In this document: in pieces, positions 18,146 to 26,861 of the stretch
Layout: every line of letters starts with the position of its first letter
Position numbering within the stretch: position 1 is the first letter of the stretch
Origin: Enterococcus cecorum DSM 20682 = ATCC 43198
GTDB lineage: Bacteria; Bacillota; Bacilli; Lactobacillales; Enterococcaceae
Direction: 5' to 3'
DNA: 64,000 bases
Assembly: GCF_000407565.1 (NCBI RefSeq)
Contig: NZ_ASWI01000004.1
Coordinates: 576,001 to 640,000, forward strand
Notes under the pieces: generated by a model
Told to the model about the DNA's origin: nothing
Database searches by the model: none
The model's input: only the letters and a program-made list of their open reading frames with translations
Program-made: the position numbers and the translations under genes

Positions 18146-18185
18146 AGGAGAGAAAGTTTTTGAGGCTTTCTCTCCTATTTTTATA
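18146..18185 (+). terminator. Terminator after glyS
   Basis: A perfect 11-bp stem (AGGAGAGAAAG with CTTTCTCTCCT) around a 9-base loop, followed by ATTTTTATATTTTT. Confidence 0.88.
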
Positions 18186-18247
18186 TTTTTCAATTCTTTT
18201 ATAACTGAAATTTTTATCTTGTAAAAAATTATCTTCCTGTTTTACTC

Positions 18248-18293
18248 AAAAAAGATGTTCAGTATTTCTCTTTCTTTGAGTAATAATACTGAA
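18248..18293 (-). terminator. Terminator after the UPF0173 hydrolase
   Basis: Read on the minus strand, TTCAGTATT pairs with AATACTGAA (18285-18293 with 18258-18266) and a run of six T residues follows four bases later. The rest of 18077-18316 is AT-rich with no gene seen. Confidence 0.65.
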
Positions 18294-18316
18294 TATCCAT
18301 AGGTGCTAATTTTTAA

Positions 18317-19006
18317 TTAAATTTCATAAATTTTGCCAAATGGTAAAACAATTCCTTTAGCATCCGTTAATAAATCAATAAATTTTTGGGGATCTTGTTT
18401 AATCACTGGGAAAGTATTGTAGTGGATAGGTAAGACCTTTTTGGCTTGAATACGTTTGGCGCATCTTGCGGCTTGTTTTGGTCCCATTGTGTAATTATCG
18501 CCAATAGGTAAGCAAGCAAAATCAATCTCATAATCTTCACCTAATAAATCCATTTCCATGAATTCGGCGGTATCACCTGCATGATAGAAGGTTTTTCCAT
18601 CTGCTTCGATGATAATACCAGCCGGGTTACCTAGATAATGGACCTGTCCCTCGTATTCTAAACTAGAAGTATGTAGCGCATGAGTCATTGTGACACGACC
18701 AAACGGAAAATCAAAACCACCGCCAATATTCATACCGTGTACTTTTTGCCCTAATTTAGCAAAGAAGTTGGCGATTTCCGCGACTGCAATAATTGTCGGT
18801 TGTTGATGTTTGATTAAATCAAAGACACCGGCAACATGATCTCCATGACCATGCGTTAAAATAATATAATCAACTTTTAAATGATTGGCTTGCCACATTT
18901 CTGGAAGATTGGCATCAATATAGGGGTCAATAATGATTTTGATGTTATCTGCTAATTCTAAATAAATGGTGGAATGTCCTAAATGTGCAATTTTCGTTTT
19001 CTTCAC
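18317..19006 (-). CDS. UPF0173 metal-dependent hydrolase
   Basis: A metallo-beta-lactamase fold protein of 229 residues from the chosen GTG. The metal ligands are in LTHGHGDHVAG (HxHxDH), with further ligands in ALHTSS, HAGDTAEF and PIHYNTFP. The substrate of this family is not established. The frame stays open back to a TTG at 19060, directly after the transporter stop, but homology starts at KKTKIAHLGHST. The GTG at 19006 gives the usual family length but has no clear Shine-Dalgarno, so the start is uncertain. It is probably cotranscribed with the AEC gene. Confidence 0.85.
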   Translation of the reverse strand: MKKTKIAHLGHSTIYLELADNIKIIIDPYIDANLPEMWQANHLKVDYIILTHGHGDHVAGVFDLIKHQQPTIIAVAEIANFFAKLGQKVHGMNIGGGFDFPFGRVTMTHALHTSSLEYEGQVHYLGNPAGIIIEADGKTFYHAGDTAEFMEMDLLGEDYEIDFACLPIGDNYTMGPKQAARCAKRIQAKKVLPIHYNTFPVIKQDPQKFIDLLTDAKGIVLPFGKIYEI

Positions 19007-19060
19007 CTCAAAGTGTTTTCTTTTATTATATTCCTCAATAGTACCATTAGCAAATCTCAA

Positions 19061-20008
19061 TTAAATAAATTGCATGATAAATAAGAGTACAGGAATGAAA
19101 AATAAATAGACAAAAACGGATAAACTCATCGTGGTTGCCGCAAAAATTTCATCTGCATGATAACTTCTAGCTAAAATAGGTACTGAGTTTTGAACGGGCA
19201 TACTTGATTGCACCATAAAGACTAGCATCATTAAATGTGGCACTGGGATAATCTGAGCTAGCACATAAACAATGATTGGTGAAAGAATAAAACGTCCAAA
19301 CAAAACGAATAAGGATTCTTTAGTCAGCCTTAAGTTAGCAATTCCTTGATAATACAACATGATACCAATAGCTAACATTGAAAGCGGGGTAGTTAAATTT
19401 CCTAAATGATTGCCCAATGTTTGAAGGCTATTAGGAACTGGCCAATTGAGAAACACCCAAAAAATCCCAATCATAAAACCAAGTAAAGCAGGAGTAAATA
19501 GTTTTTTTAGGAAAATGAGTGGATGAAAGGACAGTGTAGCTTGTTTGCGAATCACACTATCCTTGGCAATTTCGAAAACGCCAATTGTCCAGAAAAAACT
19601 GGTATTGACGATGTAGTAGAGCAAGACATAGGGAACAGCTTTTTCACCAAAGATGGCTAAATTAATCGGCAAGCCAATAAAAATAGTATTCGAGCAAGTG
19701 AACATGGTTGAAAAAGTACCGTGATGTTTTTTGGGTAACTTGAATAGGTGAATGATTGCTTTACTAATAAAAAAAGTTAAAAACATCGAAACAATGGGAA
19801 TAAGTGTCCCTGAAATTAAGGTTAGAAATTCTTCTTTGGTAAAGTTTGCGGTAATATTTAAAAACATACTGCAAGGGAGTCCTAGATTTAAAACCATTTT
19901 AGAAAAGGTGTCAGCAGTCTCATTGCTAAACCATTGGCGATATGAGAAAAAATAGCCTAAAAACATTAAGACAAAAATCACTAGGATATTAAGATAAGAT
20001 TGTAGCAT
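19061..20008 (-). CDS. AEC-family transporter
   Basis: A 315-residue integral membrane protein with about ten hydrophobic segments in two halves. This is the layout of the auxin efflux carrier family, which includes malate and malonate permeases in bacteria. NLGLPCSMFLNITANF in the first half and MLVFMVQSSMPVQNSVPIL in the second half are typical. The ATG follows AAGGAGGC. The substrate cannot be read from the sequence. Confidence 0.85.
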   Translation of the reverse strand: MLQSYLNILVIFVLMFLGYFFSYRQWFSNETADTFSKMVLNLGLPCSMFLNITANFTKEEFLTLISGTLIPIVSMFLTFFISKAIIHLFKLPKKHHGTFSTMFTCSNTIFIGLPINLAIFGEKAVPYVLLYYIVNTSFFWTIGVFEIAKDSVIRKQATLSFHPLIFLKKLFTPALLGFMIGIFWVFLNWPVPNSLQTLGNHLGNLTTPLSMLAIGIMLYYQGIANLRLTKESLFVLFGRFILSPIIVYVLAQIIPVPHLMMLVFMVQSSMPVQNSVPILARSYHADEIFAATTMSLSVFVYLFFIPVLLFIMQFI

Positions 20009-20065
20009 CGAAAGCCTCCTTTGTTATGATTTTAGCACGGATGAGTGGAAAGAAAAACAATAGAT

Positions 20066-20099
20066 ATAAAAAACTGCCAGTAAAAACTTACTGACAGTT
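20066..20099 (-). terminator. Terminator after yidC
   Basis: On the minus strand, AACTGTCAGTAA pairs with TTACTGGCAGTT and is followed by a run of six T residues. Confidence 0.88.
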
Positions 20100-20106
20100 A
20101 AAATGT

Positions 20107-21069
20107 TTATTTACGACGATTTTGTTTACCAGCATTGCGACCACCATTTTTATTCGCTTTAGGTGATTGATTTTTCACTGGTGGGCGATAAGTACTAGCA
20201 GTTTTTGTGGAAGTTTTCTTTTCGCCACCTAAACTATAATCTTTAGAAACGACAATTTTTGGTGGATGCAATTTCATTTCTTCAGCAATTTTAGCTTTCA
20301 ATCTTGGACGCATAATGATATTGGTAATGACTGTTTGAATGCAGGCAACGACCCCACCAACTGCCCAATAAAGTGCGACCCCAGCAGGTGAACTGAAAGA
20401 GAAGAAAATCATCATAATAGGGGACATGTACATCATCATTTGCATTTGTTTCTTTTGATCTTCTGGAATATTAAACATGCTTAAATAACTTTGTAAAAGA
20501 TATAAAGCACCAGTAATGATGACTAAAGCAAAACTTGTTTTTCCAAGATTGATGCCATAGAATGTTGCACTTGAAATCCCCGGAGTATAACGAGCCGTTG
20601 CGAAAAGGGCAGCGAAAATAGGCATTTGAATTAAAATTGGTAAACATCCTGCACCAAAACTTCCAAACATGCTCGTACCATTTTCAGAATAAATTCGTTG
20701 CATATCACGTTGGGCTTTTTGTTGTTGCTCAATTGTGGTTGCTTCTTTCATTTTTGCTTGGATAATATCAAGCTGTGGTTTCAAAAATTGCATTTTTTCA
20801 GATTGAACCATCATTTTATGGGATTGATAAATATTTAAAGGTAAAATAATCAATCGCACAATAATTGTAATAAAGATAATCGCCCAACCATAGTTCCAAT
20901 GCCAATTATCAACCATGTATTGGATGCAGTTACCTAATGGGACAACTAAAAAGCGATAAATCCATCCATTAGGATCTGGGTTTCCGTGTTTGTCCATTTT
21001 CACACAACCAGATAAGAAAAAGATGAGTGAAAGTAAACTCGCACTATAAAGGTATTTTTTTAATTTCAT
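20107..21069 (-). CDS. yidC: Membrane protein insertase YidC/OxaA (lipoprotein form)
   Basis: A 320-residue insertase that places membrane proteins with or without the Sec channel. A lipoprotein signal peptide ends in LSGC with the lipidated Cys22. The conserved NWHWNYGWAIIFITIIVRLIILP follows, carrying the hydrophilic-groove Arg, and about five membrane spans are visible. The long Lys-rich tail is typical of ribosome contact. The ATG at 21069 is chosen for its AAAGGAAG; an upstream in-frame start at 21087 lacks one. It is separate from rnpA, so it may be the second of two paralogues. Confidence 0.95.
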   Translation of the reverse strand: MKLKKYLYSASLLSLIFFLSGCVKMDKHGNPDPNGWIYRFLVVPLGNCIQYMVDNWHWNYGWAIIFITIIVRLIILPLNIYQSHKMMVQSEKMQFLKPQLDIIQAKMKEATTIEQQQKAQRDMQRIYSENGTSMFGSFGAGCLPILIQMPIFAALFATARYTPGISSATFYGINLGKTSFALVIITGALYLLQSYLSMFNIPEDQKKQMQMMMYMSPIMMIFFSFSSPAGVALYWAVGGVVACIQTVITNIIMRPRLKAKIAEEMKLHPPKIVVSKDYSLGGEKKTSTKTASTYRPPVKNQSPKANKNGGRNAGKQNRRK

Positions 21070-21154
21070 TTGTTTCTTCCTTTGCATTTAATTTACACAA
21101 GAAATACTATACTAAATTTAGACTAGAATTTCAATTGTACAAGTGAGAAATTAC

Positions 21155-21442
21155 TCAATAGGTCACTTTAAATTTTGTATAATCTGGAATGGTTGTATCT
21201 TTTTCAATTTGAAATTTATCGACTCTACCATACGGTGCTGGAGAAGCTTTAACTCTTTCAATGAAGAGCGACATATCTTGATAATTGCCAACTGCTTCAA
21301 TGGTTACTGAGCCGTCCATTTCATTTTTGACGGTGCCATTGATTCCTAATTCATCTGCTAAAATTTTAGTCATATAGCGAAATCCGACACCTTGGACCAC
21401 ACCAGCGACATTCATCCGATATTTTACGACTGCTTGTGACAT
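21155..21442 (-). CDS. acyP: Acylphosphatase
   Basis: A 95-residue enzyme that hydrolyses acyl phosphates. The signature GVVQGVGFRYMT supplies the phosphate-binding Arg22, and GTVKNEMDGSV supplies the catalytic Asn40. Start ATG follows GAAGGTGA. It is divergent from the rRNA methyltransferase, the arrangement seen in several Firmicutes. Confidence 0.96.
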   Translation of the reverse strand: MSQAVVKYRMNVAGVVQGVGFRYMTKILADELGINGTVKNEMDGSVTIEAVGNYQDMSLFIERVKASPAPYGRVDKFQIEKDTTIPDYTKFKVTY

Positions 21443-21502
21443 CGAATCACCTTCTTTAATTTTTTTTCAACTCTATTATATCAAAAAAATGCTAGAAAAC
21501 TA

Positions 21503-21511
21503 TGGTATAAT
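21503..21511 (+). promoter_or_regulatory. Extended -10 promoter for the rRNA methyltransferase
   Basis: TGGTATAAT lies about 34 bases before the start codon, in the divergent gap with acyP. Confidence 0.7.
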
Positions 21512-21544
21512 ATTGTGCAGAACTTAGAATTTTTGAGGTGGACA

Positions 21545-22312
21545 ATGAAGGAAATCTTATCAACCAAAAATGAATTAATAAAAAAAGTAGCTAAATTACA
21601 TCGTCGTAAAGAACGTCAAAAAGAAAATTTATATATTATGGAAGGTTTTCATTTGATTGAGGAGGCCTATCAAAATGGTGCAAAGATGAAATATATTTTT
21701 GTAACCCATAAAGCTTATCAACAATATCTCGCATTTTTTGAACCGTTAAGCGAACAGGTTATCCTTGTGAGTAAAGAAATCATCGACAAACTCTCTGATT
21801 TACCTACGCCTCAAGGAATGATTGCCGTTGCTGAAATGAGCAAGACTGACTTAGATTTGCATCAAGGAAAGTGGCTATTGCTTGATTATGTGCAAGATCC
21901 AGGTAATGTAGGGACCATGATCAGAACAGCCGATGCCGCAGGATTTGATGGTGTCATTTTAGGTGAAGGGTGTGCCGATGTATATGCTACGAAGACCCTA
22001 CGCAGCATGCAAGGGAGTCAATTTCATTTAAAAGTTATCCAAGCTGATTTGTCCCAAGTGATTCAGCAATTAAAAGCAGCGCAGGTGAAAGTTTACGCTA
22101 CTGAATTAAATAAAGAAGCTAAACAATATCAAGAGTTACCTTATCATGAAAATGTGGCGATTATCATGGGAAATGAGGGGCAAGGGGTTCGTTCAGAAAT
22201 TTTAAAATTAGCGGATGAAAGTGTCTATATTCCTATTTATGGTCAAGCGGAATCATTGAATGTTGGTGTTGCTGCAGGAATTATGATGTATGGCTTGATT
22301 CGGAAAAAGTAA
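21545..22312 (+). CDS. TrmH/SpoU-family RNA 2'-O-methyltransferase
   Basis: A 255-residue SAM-dependent methyltransferase of the SPOUT class. The N-terminal substrate-binding domain (FHLIEEAYQNGAKMKYIFVT) precedes the knotted domain. The three family motifs are QDPGNVGTMIRTADAAGFDG, IIMGNEGQGV and VYIPIYGQAESLNVGVAAGIMMY. It resembles YsgA and other 23S rRNA ribose methyltransferases, but the target base cannot be assigned. ATG at 21545 follows GAGGTGG; an earlier in-frame start at 21515 sits at the promoter. Confidence 0.92.
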   Translation: MKEILSTKNELIKKVAKLHRRKERQKENLYIMEGFHLIEEAYQNGAKMKYIFVTHKAYQQYLAFFEPLSEQVILVSKEIIDKLSDLPTPQGMIAVAEMSKTDLDLHQGKWLLLDYVQDPGNVGTMIRTADAAGFDGVILGEGCADVYATKTLRSMQGSQFHLKVIQADLSQVIQQLKAAQVKVYATELNKEAKQYQELPYHENVAIIMGNEGQGVRSEILKLADESVYIPIYGQAESLNVGVAAGIMMYGLIRKK

Positions 22313-22359
22313 ATAAAATCTTAAGAACGCTGAAAATCGATTTCAATTAGGTTGTTTAG

Positions 22360-22368
22360 TGGTATACT
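22360..22368 (+). promoter_or_regulatory. Extended -10 promoter for the HD protein
   Basis: TGGTATACT, about 34 bases before the start codon. Confidence 0.6.
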
Positions 22369-22401
22369 TTTCTCAGATTTTACTTAAGGTGGCATGAATG
22401 A

Positions 22402-22896
22402 ATGACAAATAATTGGAAGTATGATTTAGAGTATTTATCTTATGTTGGTGATTTATTGGCAACAGAAGAAGTACAAAAATTAGCTGAATTCACGCAACAT
22501 TTTCACTCTACTAGATTAGATCATTCCATCAGCGTATCCTATTATAGTTATAAGATCACTAAGAAGTTTGGTTGGAATGCCAAGGCAACTGCTAGAGCGG
22601 GTGTGTTACATGATTTATTCTTTTATGATTGGCGTACAACTAAATTTGATGAGGGAACGCATGCTTATATGCATCCTAGAATCGCCGTAAAAAATGCTGA
22701 AAAAATCACTGAATTATCAGATTTAGAAAAAGATATTATCATTAAGCATATGTGGGGAGCAACCATTGCACCGCCTAGATATAAAGAAGGATATGTTGTG
22801 ACGATGGTAGACAAATATTGTGCGGTAAAAGAAGCATTGTTCCCTTTGATTCAAAAATTAAAACTTAGAACACGACGTCAAAGTGTGAGTGCTTAA
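22402..22896 (+). CDS. HD-domain phosphohydrolase, unknown substrate
   Basis: A compact 164-residue cytoplasmic protein consisting of an HD domain. Metal ligands appear in order as RLDHSISV (His), GVLHDLFFYDW (His-Asp), IIKHMW (His) and MVDKYCAVKE (Asp). HD proteins usually cleave phosphate esters or nucleotides. Related small HD proteins are widespread in Lactobacillales and have no agreed function. AAGGTGG precedes the ATG. It stands alone between its promoter and terminator. Confidence 0.85.
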   Translation: MTNNWKYDLEYLSYVGDLLATEEVQKLAEFTQHFHSTRLDHSISVSYYSYKITKKFGWNAKATARAGVLHDLFFYDWRTTKFDEGTHAYMHPRIAVKNAEKITELSDLEKDIIIKHMWGATIAPPRYKEGYVVTMVDKYCAVKEALFPLIQKLKLRTRRQSVSA

Positions 22897-22917
22897 ACCA
22901 TACTGTTTGACATTGAA

Positions 22918-22942
22918 AAGCTTGGCATGCCAGGCTTTTTTT
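22918..22942 (+). terminator. Terminator after the HD protein
   Basis: AAGCTTGG pairs with CCAGGCTT (one G-U) around CATG, followed by seven T residues. Confidence 0.85.
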
Positions 22943-22962
22943 ATTGCAGTCACTTTCTATCC

Positions 22963-22992
22963 TTAGAAATATATGTTCAGCTTGCGTATAAT
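22963..22992 (+). promoter_or_regulatory. Promoter for the lipoprotein gene
   Basis: A perfect TATAAT (22987-22992) with a poor -35 (TTAGAA at 22963-22968, 18-base spacing). Confidence 0.5.
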
Positions 22993-23024
22993 AAAATTAA
23001 CTAGTACGAATTGGAGGAATGGAT

Positions 23025-23717
23025 ATGAAAAAATGGCTAATCTTATTGTTAGGTTTATTTATTTTGGGTGGATGCGGAGAGTCAAGCCAACCTCTTTCTG
23101 AAAAACAGGCGGCCAAGGTATTTGTAGAAAGTGTCATTTACAACAAATCACAAAATTCCTTTGAAGAAAACTTTGTGGATGGAAGTGCCATTGTTAATGA
23201 AATGGAACACTCAAAAGATGGGGAGTTTTCTAAAGCGTTGGTGGCACAAATGAGTCAGGCTGCGGCGATGTCTAATGAGCAAGCTGAAAAATTAACTGAT
23301 TCTTTAAAACAGGCGTTGAAGACACAGACTTCCTACAAGATTAAAAATATTAAGTCTCAAAAAGATAATCATTATCGGGTGACTTATGAAATTTATGGGG
23401 TTGATTTTATTGGGGCAGTAGGCAAAGCTTTAAAAGTTAGTTTTGAAAAAATTGCCAATGATCCAACATATGCGGATAATGAAGAAAAAGCTCAGGAACT
23501 TTTATTTAACGCAATGAATGAAGAAATTAAAAAGGCGCAAAAAATAAAAGATCCAGTTGAAGTAAAAATAGACTTGGTTCAAAAAGATGGCAAATGGGAT
23601 ATTCCATCTTCACAAGAAAAAAATATTCAGTCTTTAATCACAGCCTTTTGGGTTGGCTTTAGTGATGAAAAGGATGTAGCCACAGCTTTAAGCCAGGCCG
23701 TTGCAGATTTATATTAA
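23025..23717 (+). CDS. Putative lipoprotein of unknown function
   Basis: A 230-residue exported protein. The signal peptide MKKWLILLLGLFILGGC ends in a lipobox with Cys17, so the mature protein should be anchored to the outer face of the membrane. The rest is charged and helical, with long Lys/Glu/Gln stretches and no recognisable catalytic motif. Start ATG at 23025 lies six bases after GGAGGA; the ATG at 23019 touches that site. The layout is like small DUF lipoproteins of enterococci, but I do not recognise the family. Confidence 0.8.
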   Translation: MKKWLILLLGLFILGGCGESSQPLSEKQAAKVFVESVIYNKSQNSFEENFVDGSAIVNEMEHSKDGEFSKALVAQMSQAAAMSNEQAEKLTDSLKQALKTQTSYKIKNIKSQKDNHYRVTYEIYGVDFIGAVGKALKVSFEKIANDPTYADNEEKAQELLFNAMNEEIKKAQKIKDPVEVKIDLVQKDGKWDIPSSQEKNIQSLITAFWVGFSDEKDVATALSQAVADLY

Positions 23718-23722
23718 AAAAT

Positions 23723-23772
23723 AGAAACGAATATCTAAGCAAGGTGAATGCTTGAGATATTCGTTTCTTTTA
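23723..23772. terminator. Bidirectional terminator between the lipoprotein gene and dacA
   Basis: A 14-bp perfect stem (AGAAACGAATATCT with AGATATTCGTTTCT) with T-rich tracts on both strands. It serves the two convergent genes. Confidence 0.9.
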
Positions 23773-23782
23773 TTGTTCCACT

Positions 23783-25114
23783 TTAAAATATGTTTTGAAA
23801 GAATTGCTTTGTATGCATCCACGCATTTTGTGCGACATTTTTTACTTGTCGCAACCATAAGAAAAAGAAGTTTTCTTTTTCTACACTATTAGCAGTTACT
23901 ATTTTAATTTGACTTTCTGGTGTTTGGGAGTCTGGTAAGTAGCCGTAGTTGTCAGTTGGATTATTAATTATTAAGGTACCGATTTCTCTATGCATTTGTA
24001 CGGGTGCTTGAATGGATTGAACTTCTAATTGTTCTTCATATTTAAGTTGCTTGATATCAAATGGTACGGGTACCCATAATTTATATGGATCAATAACTTT
24101 TAAACTTACAGAAGCTTGTTTCCCATCTATAACAGCCAGCTTTGATTGAATCGCATTCGTTAAATCTGTAGCTGATAAAGTGATTTCTTGCCATTGATTT
24201 AAGGCGTAATCCATTAATTTGCTTGTTTCGACAAAACGAGCATTACTATCGTTGGCTTGATTATTGGCATGTAGGACCACGGTGATGACTTCGCGGCTAT
24301 TTTGTCGAATAACGCCAACAAAGCAGGCACCGGCTAAATCGGTCGTTCCGGTTTTTAAGCCGATAACTCCTTCTTTTTGAAGTGGTAAACCTGGCAATAA
24401 TTGATTCCAGTTTTGCATGATACTAGGTTGTGCGGTGTTTTCGCCGAAGTTTTCTTGCACGGTACTTGTAATATTCAGTACTTCAGGATAGTCAGCAATA
24501 AAATGTTTGGCAATGATAGCTACATCTTGAGCCGACATTTCATTTTCTTCATCATCACCGGTACCAGGATATCTAAAATCTCCGAGGTCGCGATTATTTA
24601 AACCAGAAACTGAAATGATTTTTGCATCTGTTATGCCTAAACTTTCCGCCTTTTGTCGCATCAGATTGACAAATTGCTCTTGGCTGCCGGCGACTTTTTC
24701 CCCTAAGGCCATAACCGCGGCATTGGCTGATTGAATTAAACTAGCATGTATGAGCGATTCAACAGTATAAGCTTGATTGGCTACCAGTGCGACATTGGAT
24801 AGTTCGGGTTTTGTACTTAATTCAGCTAGCTGAGGAGAAATAACTACTTGGTCTAGCAAATCTAATTCTTCATTTTTGATTTTGTCATATACAACATATA
24901 TGCTTAGTACTTTAGTTATCGAGGCAATCGGCATAGGTGTTGTACTATCTTGTGCATAGAAGATTTTTCCTGTATCAGCATCTACAGCAATTGCCGCTTT
25001 GGCATCGATGGAGAAATTATTTTCTGTTTCATCGGCCCAAAGTGGAACTGTTGAAAGAAAGCAGCATAATAGCGTCATTGTAATGAGATAAAGTGGATTG
25101 ATAGCTTTTTTCAA
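23783..25114 (-). CDS. dacA: D-alanyl-D-alanine carboxypeptidase (low-molecular-weight PBP)
   Basis: A 443-residue enzyme that trims the terminal D-Ala from peptidoglycan stem peptides. A signal peptide (to about residue 27) is followed by the penicillin-binding motifs SITK (Ser65), SAN in QSANAAVMALG, and KTG in GLKTGTTDLAG. The C-terminal PBP5-like beta domain ends in an aromatic amphipathic helix for membrane attachment. The start is TTG, six bases after AAGGAGGG. The D-Ala-D-Ala peptidase S11 family call is firm. Confidence 0.96.
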   Translation of the reverse strand: MKKAINPLYLITMTLLCCFLSTVPLWADETENNFSIDAKAAIAVDADTGKIFYAQDSTTPMPIASITKVLSIYVVYDKIKNEELDLLDQVVISPQLAELSTKPELSNVALVANQAYTVESLIHASLIQSANAAVMALGEKVAGSQEQFVNLMRQKAESLGITDAKIISVSGLNNRDLGDFRYPGTGDDEENEMSAQDVAIIAKHFIADYPEVLNITSTVQENFGENTAQPSIMQNWNQLLPGLPLQKEGVIGLKTGTTDLAGACFVGVIRQNSREVITVVLHANNQANDSNARFVETSKLMDYALNQWQEITLSATDLTNAIQSKLAVIDGKQASVSLKVIDPYKLWVPVPFDIKQLKYEEQLEVQSIQAPVQMHREIGTLIINNPTDNYGYLPDSQTPESQIKIVTANSVEKENFFFLWLRQVKNVAQNAWMHTKQFFQNIF

Positions 25115-25144
25115 AGGATACCCTCCTTAAATTTTCTAAAGTTG

Positions 25145-25173
25145 AGTGTATCAAACAAAAAGATTTTTATCAA
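25145..25173 (-). promoter_or_regulatory. Promoter for dacA
   Basis: On the minus strand, TTGATA (25173-25168), 17-base spacer, TACACT (25150-25145). Confidence 0.75.
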
Positions 25174-25206
25174 GAGCATCGAAGGCTTAGAAAACATCTC
25201 GTATTG

Positions 25207-25215
25207 TGTTATAAT
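25207..25215 (+). promoter_or_regulatory. Extended -10 promoter for the DEAD-box helicase
   Basis: TGTTATAAT, 29 bases before the start codon, back to back with the dacA promoter. Confidence 0.7.
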
Positions 25216-25244
25216 TTAGCTATCAAATATTTTTGGAGGAAGAT

Positions 25245-26369
25245 ATGGATATAAATCAACTGCCTGAGATATGGCAAGCAAGATGGCAATTAGAAAAGTT
25301 TCAAACACCAACCAAAATTCAAGAGAAAGTATTTGAACCCATTAAAGAAGGACAATCAATTGTAGGCGTTTCACCGACTGGATCAGGAAAAACCATCGCC
25401 TACTTACTACCGACAATGTTAAATATTTCTGTAAATCAAGGAGTACAACTTGTTGTGATTACTGCGACTCAGGAATTAGCTATGCAAGTAACAGAGGTAG
25501 CACGTCCTTGGGCAAAAGATTTAGGCTTAAAAGTACAAAGTCTAATTGGAGGAGCAAATATCAAACGCCAAATCGAAAAGTTAAAGCAAAGACCAGAAAT
25601 TGTTGTTGGTACTGCAGGTCGTATCAATGAATTAAATCAACAAAAGAAATTAAAATTACATCAAGTCAAAACATTGATACTAGATGAAGCTGACCAACTA
25701 TTGAAAAGTAATCAAGAGAGTGCGTTACTAAGCCCTATACTAAAAGCCATGGATAATCAAGTACAAGTACTCGCATTTTCAGCAAGTGGCACGCAACTTC
25801 CAGAACAATTTCAGCAAATGTACCGATTAAAATTGACTTTAATTGATGTTACAAATGAAGATACAAGTAAAGGTGAAATCACGCACGGTTATGTTATTTG
25901 GCCAAAACGTAATCGCTTAGGCTTTTTACGTCGTTTAGGTAATATTGATCAGCTTTCAGCCTTAGTTTTTTTCAATCGTTTAAGTGAATTAGGTGTCATG
26001 GAAGATAAGCTTTTATATCATCATATCTCAGTTGCTTCTTTAGCTTCTGACCAAAGTGCCCAATTACGCAAAATTGCCCTTCATGCTTTTTCAAATCATC
26101 AAGCTAAATTATTATTGTGCACGGATATTGCTACTCGTGGTCTAGATATTGATGACTTATCCTTAGTTGTCAATATGGATTTTGTTTATGATGAAAAAAC
26201 CTATTTACATCGTTCAGGACGTGTAGGACGCATGGGGAGAAAGGGACTAGTGTTGACACTATTAGAAGAACGTGAAGTAAAAGAATTCCAGAAATTTTTA
26301 GCTAAACAGCATTTAGTAGCAAAAGAATACTATTTATATGCTGGCCAATTAAGTAATCATAAAAAATAA
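25245..26369 (+). CDS. DEAD-box RNA helicase, YfmL-like
   Basis: A minimal ATP-dependent RNA helicase of 374 residues. In order: Q motif (FQTPTKIQEKVF), Walker A (SPTGSGKT), TAGR-like VGTAGRINEL, DEAD box (LILDEADQLL), SAS in place of SAT (AFSASGTQ), TDIATRGLDI, and the arginine-finger motif HRSGRVGRMGRKG. It has no long C-terminal extension, as in Bacillus YfmL, which assists ribosome assembly. ATG at 25245 follows GGAGGA; the TTG at 25233 overlaps that site. Confidence 0.93.
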   Translation: MDINQLPEIWQARWQLEKFQTPTKIQEKVFEPIKEGQSIVGVSPTGSGKTIAYLLPTMLNISVNQGVQLVVITATQELAMQVTEVARPWAKDLGLKVQSLIGGANIKRQIEKLKQRPEIVVGTAGRINELNQQKKLKLHQVKTLILDEADQLLKSNQESALLSPILKAMDNQVQVLAFSASGTQLPEQFQQMYRLKLTLIDVTNEDTSKGEITHGYVIWPKRNRLGFLRRLGNIDQLSALVFFNRLSELGVMEDKLLYHHISVASLASDQSAQLRKIALHAFSNHQAKLLLCTDIATRGLDIDDLSLVVNMDFVYDEKTYLHRSGRVGRMGRKGLVLTLLEEREVKEFQKFLAKQHLVAKEYYLYAGQLSNHKK

Positions 26370-26370
26370 G

Positions 26371-26408
26371 AAAAAGCTGCTTTAGATTTCTCTCAAAAGC
26401 AGCTTTTT
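26371..26408. terminator. Bidirectional terminator, helicase gene and tRNA-Arg
   Basis: An 11 to 13-bp stem (AAAAAGCTGCTTT with AAAAGCAGCTTTTT) has T tracts on both strands and lies between the two convergent genes. Confidence 0.9.
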
Positions 26409-26410
26409 AA

Positions 26411-26484
26411 CGTCCACGGGCGGAATTGAACCGCCGACCTTACGCTTAGGAGGCGTGCGCTCTATCCTACTGAGCTACGCGGAC
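26411..26484 (-). tRNA. tRNA-Arg (anticodon CCT)
   Basis: A 74-base cloverleaf read on the minus strand. The acceptor stem is GTCCGCG/CGTGGAC, the D arm GCTC-AGTAGGATA-GAGC, the anticodon loop CTCCTAA (anticodon CCT, reads AGG) and the T arm GGCGG-TTCAATT-CCGCC. The discriminator is G. The 3' CCA is not encoded. Confidence 0.96.
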
Positions 26485-26502
26485 CAATTTTAACCAATTG
26501 TT

Positions 26503-26531
26503 ATTTTACAATCAATGAGTTGGTTTTGCAA
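26503..26531 (-). promoter_or_regulatory. Promoter for tRNA-Arg
   Basis: On the minus strand, TTGCAA (26531-26526), 17-base spacer, TAAAAT (26508-26503). Confidence 0.65.
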
Positions 26532-26721
26532 GCGACATTTTCGAAAAAATGTATTAATTGTTTGCTATTATAACAAAACACAATGAAGTAAAATCAAAAG
26601 AACAACATACATTTATTGCTAAAATAAGCGGAAAAATTCGATATAAAATTAAAAAATGTCTAAGTTAACTTGGAAAAAGACAAAATATTTCAAAAAAATC
26701 CTATCATTTTAGTCTAAAGTG

Positions 26722-26730
26722 TGTTACTAT
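26722..26730 (+). promoter_or_regulatory. Probable extended -10 promoter and long leader of cspA
   Basis: TGTTACTAT would start transcription near 26737 and leave a leader of about 125 bases before the cold-shock gene. Long 5' leaders are usual for cold-induced csp mRNAs. The remainder of the 26485-26861 gap is AT-rich, and I see nothing else in it. Confidence 0.45.
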
Positions 26731-26861
26731 ATAGAAGTAGTTTTTGTAACGGTGATTTATGGTAGTTCGTTTCAATATAAATAAACATCTTCCACAAGTT
26801 TCCAAACACAATGAATTGCAATATTAATGAATGTGTTAAATACACAAGGAGGATTTTATTT

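Noticed and set aside
18317-19060. TTG at 19060 as start of the UPF0173 hydrolase
   Set aside because: It would add 18 non-conserved residues directly after the transporter stop without a ribosome site. The GTG at 19006 fits the family length, though its own ribosome site is weak.
26411-26484. tRNA-Arg as an attachment site for an integrated element
   Set aside because: No integrase, no direct repeat of the tRNA 3' end and no foreign gene block nearby.
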